From: Streptomyces cynarae
GTDB taxonomy: Bacteria > Actinomycetota > Actinomycetes > Streptomycetales > Streptomycetaceae
Assembly (NCBI RefSeq): GCF_025642135.1
Contig: NZ_CP106793.1
Span: 1,426,001 to 1,490,000 of the forward strand
Direction of reading: 5' to 3'
DNA length: 64,000 nucleotides
Under the pieces are notes generated by a model. The model was not told the origin of the DNA. It saw only the letters and a program-made list of their open reading frames with translations, and did no database searches. Below, piece by piece: positions 49,819-59,098 of this stretch (position 1 is its first letter; every line of letters starts with the position of its first letter). The position numbers and the translations under genes were made by a program.

Positions 49819-50709
49819 ATGCCGCGTCCGTTCCGTTTCGGCGTCAACATGCTCGAACCCGCACCGGCCGCGGAGTGGCGCGCCAAGTGCCGGCGGGCGG
49901 AGGAAATCGGCTACGACGTCATCCTCGTCCCGGACCACCTCGGCTGGCCGGCTCCGTTCCCGGCGCTGGTCGCGGCGGCGGAGGCGACCGAGCGTCCCCG
50001 GGTGGGCACGTTCGTGCTCAACGCCGGCTTCTGGAACCCGGCGCTGCTGGCCCGCGAGGTGGCGACGACGGACGCGCTGACCGGTGGCCGGCTGGAGTTG
50101 GGGCTCGGCACCGGCTACGTCCGGGCGGAGCACGAGCAGGCGGGACTGCCGTACGGCTCGCCGCGTGAGCGCGTGGACCATCTGCGACGCACGGTGGAGG
50201 AGTTGGACCGGCTGCTGGGTGCCGAGGACCACCGGCCGCGGCCCGTACAGCGACCGCGGGTGCCGCTGCTGATCGGTGCCAACGGCGACCGGATGCTGAA
50301 GCTCACCGCCGAACACGCCGACATCGCCGCCTTCACGGGGGCGCGCTCGGTGCCGGGGAGCACGACGGGACAGCTGGAGCCGATCACGGCCGAGCAGCTC
50401 GACGAGCGTGTGGGCCTGTACCGCAAGCTCGCGGCGGACCGCGACGAGCCCGCCGAGCTGAACGTGCTCATCCAGAGGGTCGTCGTCACCGAGGACCGCG
50501 AGGCCGCCGTGCGCCCCCTGCTGGAGCACCTGCCGAACCTGACGTCGGAACAGGCCTTGGCACTGCCCATCTTCCTGATCGGCACACTGGAGCAGATCGT
50601 CGAGCAGGTGCGGGCGCAGCGCGAACGGTACGGCTTCACGTACCTGACCGTCCTGGAGCCGTCGATGGAGGCGTTCGCGCCGGTCATCGAGGCCCTGCGC
50701 GACGCGTAG
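49819..50709 (+). CDS. LLM-class F420-dependent oxidoreductase
   Basis: A 296-residue luciferase-like TIM-barrel protein (FRFGVNMLEPAPAAEW, then GTFVLNAGFWNPALLAREVATTD, and GRLELGLGTGY). The family reduces or oxidises varied substrates with coenzyme F420; the substrate cannot be told from sequence. ATG 49819 has GAGGAG upstream. It is in the same direction as the ABC genes but with no clear functional link. Confidence 0.85.
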   Translation: MPRPFRFGVNMLEPAPAAEWRAKCRRAEEIGYDVILVPDHLGWPAPFPALVAAAEATERPRVGTFVLNAGFWNPALLAREVATTDALTGGRLELGLGTGYVRAEHEQAGLPYGSPRERVDHLRRTVEELDRLLGAEDHRPRPVQRPRVPLLIGANGDRMLKLTAEHADIAAFTGARSVPGSTTGQLEPITAEQLDERVGLYRKLAADRDEPAELNVLIQRVVVTEDREAAVRPLLEHLPNLTSEQALALPIFLIGTLEQIVEQVRAQRERYGFTYLTVLEPSMEAFAPVIEALRDA

Positions 50710-50807
50710 CCGTTCGGGGGCGGCCCGCGCCCGCTGTCCCTTGTCCCCTTCCGTCCACATGCCGGAATTCCCGGATCTGCTGGTCGGCGGCATGATCGGA
50801 TCACCGC

Positions 50808-51233
50808 ATGAGTGATCTTCGGATACGGGCCGCCGGGCTCGAGGACCTGGACGCCGTGCTGGCCTTCTGGAAGGTGGCCGCGGAGGGCACGAGCATCAGC
50901 GACGACCGGGACGGGGTGCAGCGGCTCGTCGATCGCGACCCGGAGGCCCTGATCCTCGCGGAGGAGGACGGCCGGCTGGTCGGCACGGTGATCGCGGGCT
51001 TCGACGGCTGGCGTTGCCACCTGTACAGGCTGGCGGTGCATCCGGAGCGGCGGCGGCAGGGGATCGGTTCGGCGCTGCTGTCCGCGGCGGAGGAGCGGTT
51101 CGTGCGGCTCGGGGGGCGCCGCGGGGACGCGATGGTGCTGCAGCGCAACGAGACCGCGCACCATGCGTGGCGGGCGGCCGGGTACGCGCCCGAGGAGCAC
51201 TGGCGGAGGTGGGTCAAGCCGCTCACCGGCTGA
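50808..51233 (+). CDS. GNAT-family N-acetyltransferase
   Basis: A 141-residue single GNAT domain; the acetyl-CoA loop is RRRQGIGSALL, following LYRLAVHPE. The N-terminal part (MSDLRIRAAGLEDLDAVLAF) is typical of the fold. Small size and conserved core suggest a RimI-like or small-molecule acetyltransferase; the substrate is unknown. Confidence 0.88.
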   Translation: MSDLRIRAAGLEDLDAVLAFWKVAAEGTSISDDRDGVQRLVDRDPEALILAEEDGRLVGTVIAGFDGWRCHLYRLAVHPERRRQGIGSALLSAAEERFVRLGGRRGDAMVLQRNETAHHAWRAAGYAPEEHWRRWVKPLTG

Positions 51234-51407
51234 GCCACAGGAGCTACTTTGCCGATCCTTTACCATAGAGGGACCAAGCTGCCCCCCTGTCGGGGTGAAC
51301 CCGTCCCACCATGAAAGGTGTGAGCGTCCGTCCATGGGCGAGCCTCCCAGTACCCGAGATCGCGCGGTCGCCGCGCCCCTGGCCGATCCTGGGACGGAGG
51401 TGACCCG

Positions 51408-52733
51408 ATGACCGAAGTGCTCCTCCTGCTGGTGGCGGTGCTGCTCTCGGTGGCCTGCGGTGTCTTCGTGGCGGCGGAGTTCTCCCTCACCACGGTCGAG
51501 CGCAGCGAGCTGGAGCATGCCGCACAGCGCGGTGAGCGCGGTGCGGCGGGCGCCCTCAAGGCCGTACGGAGCCTGACGTTCCAGCTTTCCGGCGCGCAGC
51601 TCGGGATCACGGTCACCAACCTGGTGGTCGGCATGCTCTCCGAACCGTCGATCGCCAAGCTGATCGCGGGCCCCCTCGAGGCACTGGGCGTGCCCCGCTC
51701 GGCGGCCCCGTCCGTGGCCCTGGTCATCGGCACCGCCCTGTCGACGGTGTTCCTGATGGTGGTCGGCGAGCTGGTGCCGAAGAACTGGGCGATCTCCTCG
51801 CCGCTGGCCGTGGCCAAGCGCGTGGGCGGGCCGCAGCGCTGGTTCAGCCGCGCGTTCCGCCCCTTCATCACGCATCTGAACGACACGGCCAACCGTGTGG
51901 TGCGCCGCTTCGGCCTCGAGCCGGCCGAGGAGCTGGCCTCCGCGCGCGGGCCCCAGGAACTGGTGGCGCTCGCCCGGCACTCCGCAAGAGAGGGCGCTCT
52001 GGAGGCGGACACCGCGGAGCTGTTCGTCCGTACCCTGAACCTCGCCGACCTGACCGCGGAGAACGTGATGACCCCGCGCGTCCAGGTCGTCGCCCTGGAG
52101 GCGCAGGCGACCTGCGAGGACGTGGCGAACGCGACGCGCGCGACGGGCCTGTCACGGTTCCCCGTCTACCGTGGCAGCCTGGACTCGGTCATCGGCACCG
52201 CCCACGTCAAGGACATCCTCACCGTGCCCGCCGAGGAGCGGCCGCTGCGGTCCGTCGCACAGCTGATACGCGAACCGCTGTTCGTGCCCGAATCCCTCAC
52301 CGTCGACCGGCTGCTGGACCGGCTCTCCGGCAAGAACACCATCGCCGTGGTGATCGACGAGTACGGCGGCACCGCCGGCGTCGCCACGCTGGAGGACATC
52401 GTCGAGGAGGTCGTCGGCGAGGTGCGCGACGAGCACGATCCGCACGAGACGCCCGACCTGGCGTCGGCCGGGCTCGACGCCGTCGGCCGGTCCCTGTACT
52501 CGGCCGACGGCTCGGCCCGCGTCGACCAGCTCGCGCGCGTGGGACTCCGGGTGCCGGAGGGGCCGTACGAGACGCTGGCCGGACTCGTCGCCACGGAACT
52601 GGGCCGCATACCGGTCAAGGGTGACCGGATCGAGGTGGCCGGCTGGCGGCTGGACGTGGTGGACGCATCGGGCCACAGGGCCGCGCGGGTCCTCATGCAC
52701 GCCCCGCGCACCCTTGAGGAGGGGGAACGGTGA
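51408..52733 (+). CDS. CNNM/CorC-type membrane protein with CBS domains
   Basis: A 441-residue protein. It has an N-terminal CNNM (DUF21) transmembrane domain (MTEVLLLLVAVLLSVACGVF; VVGELVPKNWAI), a pair of CBS domains (about residues 215-335, with VIDEYGGTAGVATLEDIVEE), and a C-terminal CorC_HlyC domain. The family is linked to Mg2+ transport. The 174-nt leader (51234-51407) contains GGGAC/GTCCC and CCCC/GGGG pairings and may be structured. The gene overlaps the next paralogue by GTGA. Confidence 0.9.
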   Translation: MTEVLLLLVAVLLSVACGVFVAAEFSLTTVERSELEHAAQRGERGAAGALKAVRSLTFQLSGAQLGITVTNLVVGMLSEPSIAKLIAGPLEALGVPRSAAPSVALVIGTALSTVFLMVVGELVPKNWAISSPLAVAKRVGGPQRWFSRAFRPFITHLNDTANRVVRRFGLEPAEELASARGPQELVALARHSAREGALEADTAELFVRTLNLADLTAENVMTPRVQVVALEAQATCEDVANATRATGLSRFPVYRGSLDSVIGTAHVKDILTVPAEERPLRSVAQLIREPLFVPESLTVDRLLDRLSGKNTIAVVIDEYGGTAGVATLEDIVEEVVGEVRDEHDPHETPDLASAGLDAVGRSLYSADGSARVDQLARVGLRVPEGPYETLAGLVATELGRIPVKGDRIEVAGWRLDVVDASGHRAARVLMHAPRTLEEGER

Positions 52734-53743
52734 CCGTCGTCCAGTTGCTGATCGGTCTGTTGACGCTGGTCGCGAACGCGTTCTTCGTGGGCGCCGAGTT
52801 CGCGTTGATCTCCGTGCGGCGCAGCCAGGTGGAGCCGCGCGCCGAGGCGGGCGAGCGACGGGCGCGCAGCGTGCTGTGGGGGCTGGAGCACGTGTCGGCG
52901 CTGCTCGCCGCGGCACAGCTCGGCATCACCCTGTGCACCCTGGTCCTCGGTGTGGTCGCCGAACCGGCGATCGAGCATCTGCTGGAGCCGGTGTTCCACG
53001 CGGCGGGTGTGCCCGAGAGCGCGGGGCGTGCCGTGTCGTTCGTGATCGCGCTGGCGCTGGCCACGTATCTGCACATGCTGCTCGGCGAGATGGTGCCGAA
53101 GAACATCGCGCTCGCGGAGCCGGTGCGGCTGGCGCTGCTGCTCGGCCCGCCGCTGGTGGGCATGTCCCGGGCGCTGCGCCCGGTCATCTTCACCGTCAAC
53201 GCGTTCGCGAACGCGCTGCTGCGGCTGCTGCGGGTGCAGACGCGGGACGAGGTCGCGGCCACGTTCTCGGACGACGAACTGGTGCGGCTCGTCAAGGACT
53301 CCAGCGCGGCGGGGCTCATCGACGACCGCGCGCAGGAGAGGCTGCACGACGCGCTGGTCCTCGGCCGAAGGCCTGTACGGGACGTGGTGGTGCCGCTGGA
53401 GCACGTGGTGTACGCGCGGGTGGGCGTCACTCCGGAACAACTGGAGCAGCTGTCGGCCCAGTCCGGCTTCTCGCGCTTCCCGGTGGTGGACGAGGGCCGG
53501 CGGATCGTCGGCTATCTCCACGTCAAGGACGCCCTGGACGCCTCACCACGGGACGTGCCGTTCCGGCTGCGGGACATGCGGCCGATCGCCCGAGTGCGCG
53601 AGACCACCCCGCTGGACGACGTCCTCACGGCCATGCGCCGCAGCCGCACCCACCTGGCCGCGGTCATGGGCACGGACGGCCGCCTCGCGGGCCTGATGAC
53701 AATGGAGGACGTGCTGCGCCAGCTGTTCGGCCAGCCGGCCTGA
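52730..53743 (+). CDS. CNNM/CBS membrane protein, shorter paralogue without the CorC domain
   Basis: A 337-residue paralogue of the preceding protein with the same CNNM membrane part (VANAFFVGAEFALISVRRSQ; MLLGEMVPKNIAL) and a CBS pair (FSRFPVVDEGRRIVGYLHVKD), but ending after the second CBS domain. GTG 52730 overlaps the upstream stop by 4 nt. The two probably act as a hetero-oligomer. Confidence 0.9.
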   Translation: MTVVQLLIGLLTLVANAFFVGAEFALISVRRSQVEPRAEAGERRARSVLWGLEHVSALLAAAQLGITLCTLVLGVVAEPAIEHLLEPVFHAAGVPESAGRAVSFVIALALATYLHMLLGEMVPKNIALAEPVRLALLLGPPLVGMSRALRPVIFTVNAFANALLRLLRVQTRDEVAATFSDDELVRLVKDSSAAGLIDDRAQERLHDALVLGRRPVRDVVVPLEHVVYARVGVTPEQLEQLSAQSGFSRFPVVDEGRRIVGYLHVKDALDASPRDVPFRLRDMRPIARVRETTPLDDVLTAMRRSRTHLAAVMGTDGRLAGLMTMEDVLRQLFGQPA

Positions 53744-53790
53744 CGCCCGGGCACCCGTCGGCCGACCGGCCTGACGCCGCGGCGTCCGTC

Positions 53791-53840
53791 GCGCGCGGGC
53801 CGGGATCCCCCGGGCGCGCGCGGGCCCGGGATCCCCCGGG
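53791..53840. repeat. Imperfect direct repeat of about 25 bp after the CNNM pair
   Basis: GCGCGGGCCGGGATCCCCCG (from 53793) recurs as GCGCGGGCCCGGGATCCCCC (from 53818). Each copy can fold into a CCCGGG-type hairpin, so this may also act as a terminator. Confidence 0.6.
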
Positions 53841-53917
53841 CACCGCAAGCGGCCCTGCGCAGGCTGACCGACCGGTGGGTATGGAGTGGGGGCGGCCGGG
53901 ATAGCATCTACGGCGCC

Positions 53918-54700
53918 ATGCAGACGAACCCCACCTACTCCAGCCTGGTCGCCGTCGGCGACTCCTTCACCGAGGGCATGTCGGACCTGTTGCCCGACGG
54001 CTCCTACCGCGGCTGGGCCGATGTCCTCGCGGGCCGGATGGCCGCACGGACCCCCGGATTCCGGTATGCCAACCTCGCCGTGCGCGGCAAGCTGATCGCT
54101 CAGATCGTCGACGAGCAGGTGGACCTCGCCGCGGCGATGGGGGCCGACGTGGTCACGCTGGTCGGCGGGCTGAACGACACGCTGCGGCCCAAGTGCGACA
54201 TGGGGCGCGTACGGGAGCTACTGACGGAAGCCGTGGAGCGGCTGGCCCCGTCGTGCAAACAGCTCGTCCTGATGCGCAGCCCCGGCCGGCAGGGCCCCGT
54301 CCTCGAGCGCTTCCGGCCCCGTATGGAGGAGCTGTTCGCCTGCGTCGACGACCTCGCCGCGCGGCACGGCGCGCTCATCGTCGACCTCTACGGCGCACCG
54401 TCGCTCGCCGACCCGCGCCTGTGGGACGTGGACCGGCTGCACCTGACGGCCGAGGGGCACCGCCGGGTGGCGGAAGCCGTGTGGCAGACGCTCGGGTACG
54501 AGGCGGAGGATACGGAGTGGCGCACACCGCTGCCCCCGACCGCGCCGCCGACCTGGCTCGCCCGCCGGACCGCGGACGTCCGGTTCACCCGGCAGCATCT
54601 GCTGCCGTGGATAGGGCGGCGGCTGACCGGCCGCTCGTCGGGCGACGGCCGCCCGGCCAAGCGTCCGGATCTGCTGCCGTACGAGGACCCGGCCGTGTAG
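53918..54700 (+). CDS. SGNH/GDSL-family hydrolase
   Basis: A 260-residue cytosolic esterase-type protein with the four SGNH blocks: GDSFTEGM (catalytic Ser), LAVRGK (Gly), VGGLND (Asn) and DRLHLT (Asp and His). There is no signal peptide. The C-terminal 60 residues are basic and proline-rich. A TAGCAT hexamer at 53902, 10 nt before ATG, suggests a very short or absent leader. The substrate is unknown. Confidence 0.88.
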   Translation: MQTNPTYSSLVAVGDSFTEGMSDLLPDGSYRGWADVLAGRMAARTPGFRYANLAVRGKLIAQIVDEQVDLAAAMGADVVTLVGGLNDTLRPKCDMGRVRELLTEAVERLAPSCKQLVLMRSPGRQGPVLERFRPRMEELFACVDDLAARHGALIVDLYGAPSLADPRLWDVDRLHLTAEGHRRVAEAVWQTLGYEAEDTEWRTPLPPTAPPTWLARRTADVRFTRQHLLPWIGRRLTGRSSGDGRPAKRPDLLPYEDPAV

Positions 54701-54730
54701 GAGTACGGACCGCACCGAAGGGAGTCGCGC

Positions 54731-55072
54731 GTGACCACCGAGGTGATCAACCTCAAGGGCCGCCTTCAGGAGTACGGTCCCCGGCTGGAACACGCGCCCG
54801 GGAACATGGTCTACGTCGGCCGCCGCCTCACCCGCGGCGGCTGGGACCTTCCCCAGCACCCGCTGTACAACCCCTTCCAGATCGACACGCCCAAGAAGAA
54901 GCACGACGGGACGCGGGAGGAGGTGATGGCCAAGTACCGGGACTACCTCATGGGCCGTCCGGACCTGCTGGCCCTGGTCCCCGAGCTGCGTGGCAAGACC
55001 CTCGCGTGCTGGTGCGCGCCCGAGCTGTGCCACGGGGACATCCTGGCCGAGGTCGCGGACAAGAAGAGGTAG
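54731..55072 (+). CDS. DUF4326 domain protein
   Basis: A 113-residue DUF4326 protein; VYVGRRLTRGGWDLPQHPLY, LYNPF and LACWCAPELCHGDIL are the conserved blocks, with Cys and His residues that could bind metal. Function is unknown. GTG 54731 has AAGGGAG upstream. It lies 30 bp after the SGNH hydrolase gene and before purB. Confidence 0.85.
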   Translation: MTTEVINLKGRLQEYGPRLEHAPGNMVYVGRRLTRGGWDLPQHPLYNPFQIDTPKKKHDGTREEVMAKYRDYLMGRPDLLALVPELRGKTLACWCAPELCHGDILAEVADKKR

Positions 55073-55156
55073 CCCTTTCGTGACGGCCGTCTCGTAGGTT
55101 CCGCCGAACCGGCCCGTGGATCTGGCCTGCAGGAATCGCCAGTAGAATCCGTACAC

Positions 55157-56599
55157 GTGACTGCTGCGCCCGCAAAGCCCCGTATCCCGAACGTCCTCGC
55201 CGGACGCTACGCCTCCGTCGAGCTGGCCACGCTCTGGTCCCCCGAGCAGAAGGTGAGGCTGGAGCGGCAGCTCTGGCTCGCCGTGCTGCGGGCACAGAAG
55301 GACCTCGGGATCGAGGTGCCGGACGAGGCGATCGCCGACTACGAGCGCGTCCTCGACCAGGTCGACCTCGCCTCGATCGCGGAGCGCGAGAAGGTCACCC
55401 GGCACGATGTGAAGGCGCGGATCGAGGAGTTCAACGCGCTGGCCGGGCACGAGCAGGTGCACAAGGGCATGACCTCCCGCGACCTGACCGAGAACGTCGA
55501 GCAGCTGCAGATCCGGCTCTCCCTGGAGCTGGTGCGCGACCGCACGGTGGCCGTCCTGGCGCGCCTCGCCAAGCTGGCGGGCGAGTACGGCGAGCTGGTC
55601 ATGGCCGGCCGCTCGCACAACGTGGCCGCGCAGGCCACCACCCTCGGCAAGCGTTTCGCCACGGCCGCCGACGAGCTGCTCGTCGCGTACGGCCGCGTCG
55701 AGGAGCTGCTCGGCCGTTACCCGCTGCGCGGCATCAAGGGCCCCGTCGGTACGGCGCAGGACATGCTGGACCTGCTGGGCGGCGACGCGGGCAAGCTCGC
55801 CGAGCTGGAGCACCGGATCGCCGGGCACCTCGGCTTCTCCCAGGCCTTCACCTCCGTCGGCCAGGTCTACCCGCGCTCCCTCGACTACGAGGTCGTCACC
55901 GCGCTGGTGCAGCTCGCGGCCGCGCCGTCGTCGCTGGCGAAGACGATCCGGCTGATGGCCGGGCACGAGCTGGTGACCGAGGGCTTCAAGCCGGGGCAGG
56001 TCGGCTCCTCGGCGATGCCGCACAAGATGAACACCCGCTCCTGCGAGCGCGTCAACGGCCTGATGGTGATCCTGCGCGGCTACGCCTCGATGACCGGCGA
56101 GCTTGCGGGCGACCAGTGGAACGAGGGCGACGTGTCCTGCTCGGTGGTGCGCCGGGTCGCGCTGCCGGACGCGTTCTTCGCGCTGGACGGGCTGCTGGAG
56201 ACGTTCCTCACGGTGCTCGACGAGTTCGGCGCCTTCCCGGCGGTGGTCGCGCGCGAGCTGGACCGCTACCTGCCGTTCCTCGCCACCACCAAGGTGCTGA
56301 TGGCCTCGGTGCGCGCGGGCGTGGGCCGCGAGGTCGCGCACGAGGCGATCAAGGAGAACGCCGTCGCCTGCGCCCTCGCGATGCGTGAGCAGGGCGCCGA
56401 GCGCAACGAGCTGCTCGACCGCCTGGCCGCCGACGAGCGCATCCCGCTGGACCGCGCCGAGCTCGACGCGCTGATGGCGGACAAGCTGTCCTTCACGGGC
56501 GCCGCCTCCGACCAGGTCGCCTCGGTCGTCGGCCGCATCGAGGAGATCGTGAAGCAGCGCCCGGAGGCCGCCGGCTACACCCCGGGGGCGATCCTCTGA
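55157..56599 (+). CDS. purB: Adenylosuccinate lyase
   Basis: Cleaves SAICAR and adenylosuccinate in purine synthesis. The 480-residue product has the superfamily signature SSAMPHKMN, TSRDLTENVEQLQ and a catalytic-serine loop. GTG 55157 gives the N-terminus VTAAPAKPRIPNVLAGRYAS. The mug gene begins at or just after its stop. Confidence 0.94.
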   Translation: MTAAPAKPRIPNVLAGRYASVELATLWSPEQKVRLERQLWLAVLRAQKDLGIEVPDEAIADYERVLDQVDLASIAEREKVTRHDVKARIEEFNALAGHEQVHKGMTSRDLTENVEQLQIRLSLELVRDRTVAVLARLAKLAGEYGELVMAGRSHNVAAQATTLGKRFATAADELLVAYGRVEELLGRYPLRGIKGPVGTAQDMLDLLGGDAGKLAELEHRIAGHLGFSQAFTSVGQVYPRSLDYEVVTALVQLAAAPSSLAKTIRLMAGHELVTEGFKPGQVGSSAMPHKMNTRSCERVNGLMVILRGYASMTGELAGDQWNEGDVSCSVVRRVALPDAFFALDGLLETFLTVLDEFGAFPAVVARELDRYLPFLATTKVLMASVRAGVGREVAHEAIKENAVACALAMREQGAERNELLDRLAADERIPLDRAELDALMADKLSFTGAASDQVASVVGRIEEIVKQRPEAAGYTPGAIL

Positions 56600-56643
56600 C
56601 CCGGTTCACCCCTGCGGACCTGGAGGCCGCCCGCGACCGTCTG

Positions 56644-57141
56644 GTGCCGGACGTGGTCGCGGACGGCCTCGACGTCCTCTTCTGCGGTATCAACCCGGGG
56701 CTGATGACGGCGGCGACGGGCCATCACTTCGCCCGCCCCGGCAACCGCTTCTGGCCCGTGCTGCATCTGTCGGGCTTCACCCCGCGGCTGTTCCGGCCGT
56801 CCGAGCAGGCCGAGTTGCTGTCGTACGGGCTCGGGATCACGAACGTGGTGGCACGGGCGACCGCACGGGCCGACGAGCTGACCGCCGAGGAGTACCGCGA
56901 GGGCGGACGGATTCTCCACGCCAAGGTGGAGCGGCTGCGGCCGAAGTACCTGGCCGTGGTCGGGGTGACCGCGTACCGCGCGGCCTTCGACGACCGCACG
57001 GCCCGTGTCGGCCCGCAGGAGCGGACGATCGGCTCCAGCCGCGTCTGGGTGCTGCCCAATCCGAGTGGGCTCAACGCGCATTGGACGGCGGCGACGATGG
57101 CGGAGGAATTCGCACGGCTGAGGCACGCCGCGCGGGCCTAG
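56644..57141 (+). CDS. mug: G/U mismatch-specific DNA glycosylase (Mug)
   Basis: Removes uracil or thymine mispaired with guanine. Motifs are GINPGL near the N-terminus and NPSGLNAHW near the C-terminus. From GTG 56644 the protein has 165 residues. The same frame continues upstream with LTRFTPADLEAARDRL, which looks like genuine protein and would start at a CTG (56596) overlapping the purB stop, so the true protein may be 181 residues with a non-standard start. Confidence 0.87.
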   Translation: MPDVVADGLDVLFCGINPGLMTAATGHHFARPGNRFWPVLHLSGFTPRLFRPSEQAELLSYGLGITNVVARATARADELTAEEYREGGRILHAKVERLRPKYLAVVGVTAYRAAFDDRTARVGPQERTIGSSRVWVLPNPSGLNAHWTAATMAEEFARLRHAARA

Positions 57142-57161
57142 TTGCCGCGGCACCAGGTCGG

Positions 57162-57605
57162 TCAGGGCGGGTCTATGGCCGTGACGACCGCGAGGAGTCG
57201 TATCTCGTCGGTCTCGTCGCGCTCGGCCACTCCCAGGGCGACCCACCGGCCGGTGCCGTCCGCCTGCCACAGGTGCACCTCGTGCACGAGGTCGCCCAGC
57301 AGCGCCCAGGGATGCGGTATCTCCTCGCCGCGCGCCCTGCGCACGCCGAGGGTCAGCATCCCCCAGCGCTGTCCCTGCCCCCACCGGTCGTTCAGCCGCT
57401 GGGCGATCGCTTCCCGCCACGCGTCGAAGTCCTCCGCTGTGCGCTCCCGTGCCGCGCCGTCGCCCGTGCCGAGGCCGACGCTCACCGTTAAGTCGGCGAT
57501 GTGGAACCCGGGCCCCCCGAACCCCACGTCCGACCGGCCGGGTCGCGCGGGGAACTCGCGCAGACACAGCCGGTCGATCGTGGCCAGGTGGTCGTCGACG
57601 TTCAT
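57162..57605 (-). CDS. Hypothetical protein
   Basis: A 147-residue soluble protein starting MNVDDHLATIDRLCLREFPA. I do not recognise a domain. Alternating charged and hydrophobic segments and sensible codon use support a real gene. It converges with mug and is divergent from the ROK regulator (230 bp between starts). Confidence 0.65.
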   Translation of the reverse strand: MNVDDHLATIDRLCLREFPARPGRSDVGFGGPGFHIADLTVSVGLGTGDGAARERTAEDFDAWREAIAQRLNDRWGQGQRWGMLTLGVRRARGEEIPHPWALLGDLVHEVHLWQADGTGRWVALGVAERDETDEIRLLAVVTAIDPP

Positions 57606-57835
57606 GCGTCCAGTAGACCAGTCACCACTGACAATTGGTGTGGCGTCAGAGCCACGGAGCACCAGGGGCCCTGCGCCCGCACTCCATGCGCCCACGAGCA
57701 GCACCACCGCCGCCCACACCGCCGGCACCCGTGGGGCCCCGTCCACGGACCTGCACGACCGGCGCCCGGCCCTCGCGGGTGGGCGCGGTCCCGAGTACGA
57801 TCCGGCCAACACGCGCACGACCTGGGAGGACGACG

Positions 57836-58990
57836 GTGGGGCTGACCGGCGGGGACCCCTCTCTGCTGCGACGGATCAACTCCGCCGTGGTGCTGCACGC
57901 GCTGCGCGCGACGGACTGCGCGACGCTCACCGAGATCACCCGGGTGACCGGGCTGTCCCGGCCGACCGTCGAGGGAGTCGTCGAGGGGCTGATCGAGGCG
58001 GGGCTCGTGGTGGAGGCGGCGGCCGAGGAGGGCGCGGCCCGGCGGCAGGGGCGGCCCGCGCGCAGGTTCCGGTTCCGGGCGGAGGCGGGCCATCTGCTGG
58101 GGCTGGACGTCGGCGCGCACCAGGTGACCGCGCTCCTCGCCGATCTCGACGGCCGTGAGCTCGGCAGCCTCTCCAAAGAGGTCGACGAGTCCGCGTCGGC
58201 CGACGAGCGGCTGGAGCGGCTGCGGAGCACGGTCGCCGAGCTGCTGCGCCGGTCGGGCGTGTCCCGTGGTTCGCTGCGCGCGGTGGGTGTGGCCACCCCC
58301 GGGATCGTGGAGGCGGACGGCACGGTGCGCTTGGGCACGGCCCTGCCCGAGTGGACCGGTCTGAGGCTGGGCGAACGGCTCAGCCGCTCCTTCAAGTGCC
58401 CGGTCCTCGTCGAGAACGACGCCAACGCGGCGGCCGTCGCGGAGCATTGGAAGGGCGCCGCCACCGAGTCCGACGACGTGGTGTTCGTACTGGCCGGGCT
58501 GAGCCCGGGCGCCGGTGCGTTGATCGGCGGACGGCTGCACCGCGGCTACGGCGGGGCGGCCGGGGAGATCGGCGCGCTGCATCTGCTGGGCCGCGAGGCG
58601 AAGCCCGAGACCTTGTTGTCGACCACGGACGAGCCGCTGCAACCACTGGACGAGCAGCAGGTTGCCGATGTGTTCGCGCTGGCCCGTGAGGGCGACCAGC
58701 GGGCCCGCGCCGCCGTGGACCGTTTCCTGCAGCGGCTGGTGCACGACGTGGCGGCCCTCGTCCTGGCACTCGACCCCGAACTGGTCGTGATCGGCGGCTG
58801 GGCGGTGGGCCTGGACGGCGTCCTGGACCCGCTGCGCCACGAGCTGGCCCGCTACTGCCTGCGTCCCCCGAGGGTGGCCCTGTCGCGACTGGGCGAGGCG
58901 GCGGTGGCGACGGGCGCGCTGCGGCTGGCGCTGGACCACGTGGAGGAGCAGCTGTTCGCCGTGGAGGGTACGGTCACGGCGCGGCGCTGA
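57836..58990 (+). CDS. ROK-family transcriptional regulator
   Basis: 384 residues: an N-terminal winged HTH (DCATLTEITRVTGLSRPTVE), then a ROK sugar-kinase-like domain with LGLDVGAHQVTALLAD (ATP phosphate loop), VENDANAAAVAEHW and AAGEIGALHLLG. The usual zinc-binding Cys cluster of ROK kinases is not evident, which fits a regulator. GTG 57836 has GGGAGGA upstream. The likely role is control of sugar uptake or use; the target is unknown. Confidence 0.88.
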   Translation: MGLTGGDPSLLRRINSAVVLHALRATDCATLTEITRVTGLSRPTVEGVVEGLIEAGLVVEAAAEEGAARRQGRPARRFRFRAEAGHLLGLDVGAHQVTALLADLDGRELGSLSKEVDESASADERLERLRSTVAELLRRSGVSRGSLRAVGVATPGIVEADGTVRLGTALPEWTGLRLGERLSRSFKCPVLVENDANAAAVAEHWKGAATESDDVVFVLAGLSPGAGALIGGRLHRGYGGAAGEIGALHLLGREAKPETLLSTTDEPLQPLDEQQVADVFALAREGDQRARAAVDRFLQRLVHDVAALVLALDPELVVIGGWAVGLDGVLDPLRHELARYCLRPPRVALSRLGEAAVATGALRLALDHVEEQLFAVEGTVTARR

Positions 58991-59028
58991 ACCCGGCCAC
59001 GACCCACGACCCGTAGGTGTCCGAACGG

Positions 59029-59058
59029 CGTCGCGCCCCGGGTGACCGGGGCGCGACG
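59029..59058 (+). terminator. Perfect 13-bp hairpin after the ROK gene
   Basis: CGTCGCGCCCCGG (59029-59041) pairs with 59046-59058 around a GTGA loop, 38 bp after the ROK stop and between convergent genes. Confidence 0.8.
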
Positions 59059-59073
59059 GGTGCGGACTTCTAT

Positions 59074-59094
59074 GCCGCCGCCGGGTGCGGCGGC
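59074..59094 (-). terminator. Hairpin after the GntR gene
   Basis: GCCGCCGC (59074-59081) and GCGGCGGC (59087-59094) form an 8-bp stem with a 5-nt loop, 4 bp after the end of the minus-strand GntR gene. Confidence 0.65.
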
Positions 59095-59098
59095 GCGG

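Noticed and set aside
46204..50793. Minus-strand open frame of about 1500 codons opposite the ABC exporter
   Set aside because: Antisense of the ATPase, permease and LLM genes. The Gly/Arg/Gln/His-rich translation is typical of shadow frames.
51234..51407. M-box magnesium riboswitch ahead of the CNNM gene
   Set aside because: Complementary blocks exist, but the conserved M-box core strings are not visible, so it is reported only as a possibly structured leader.
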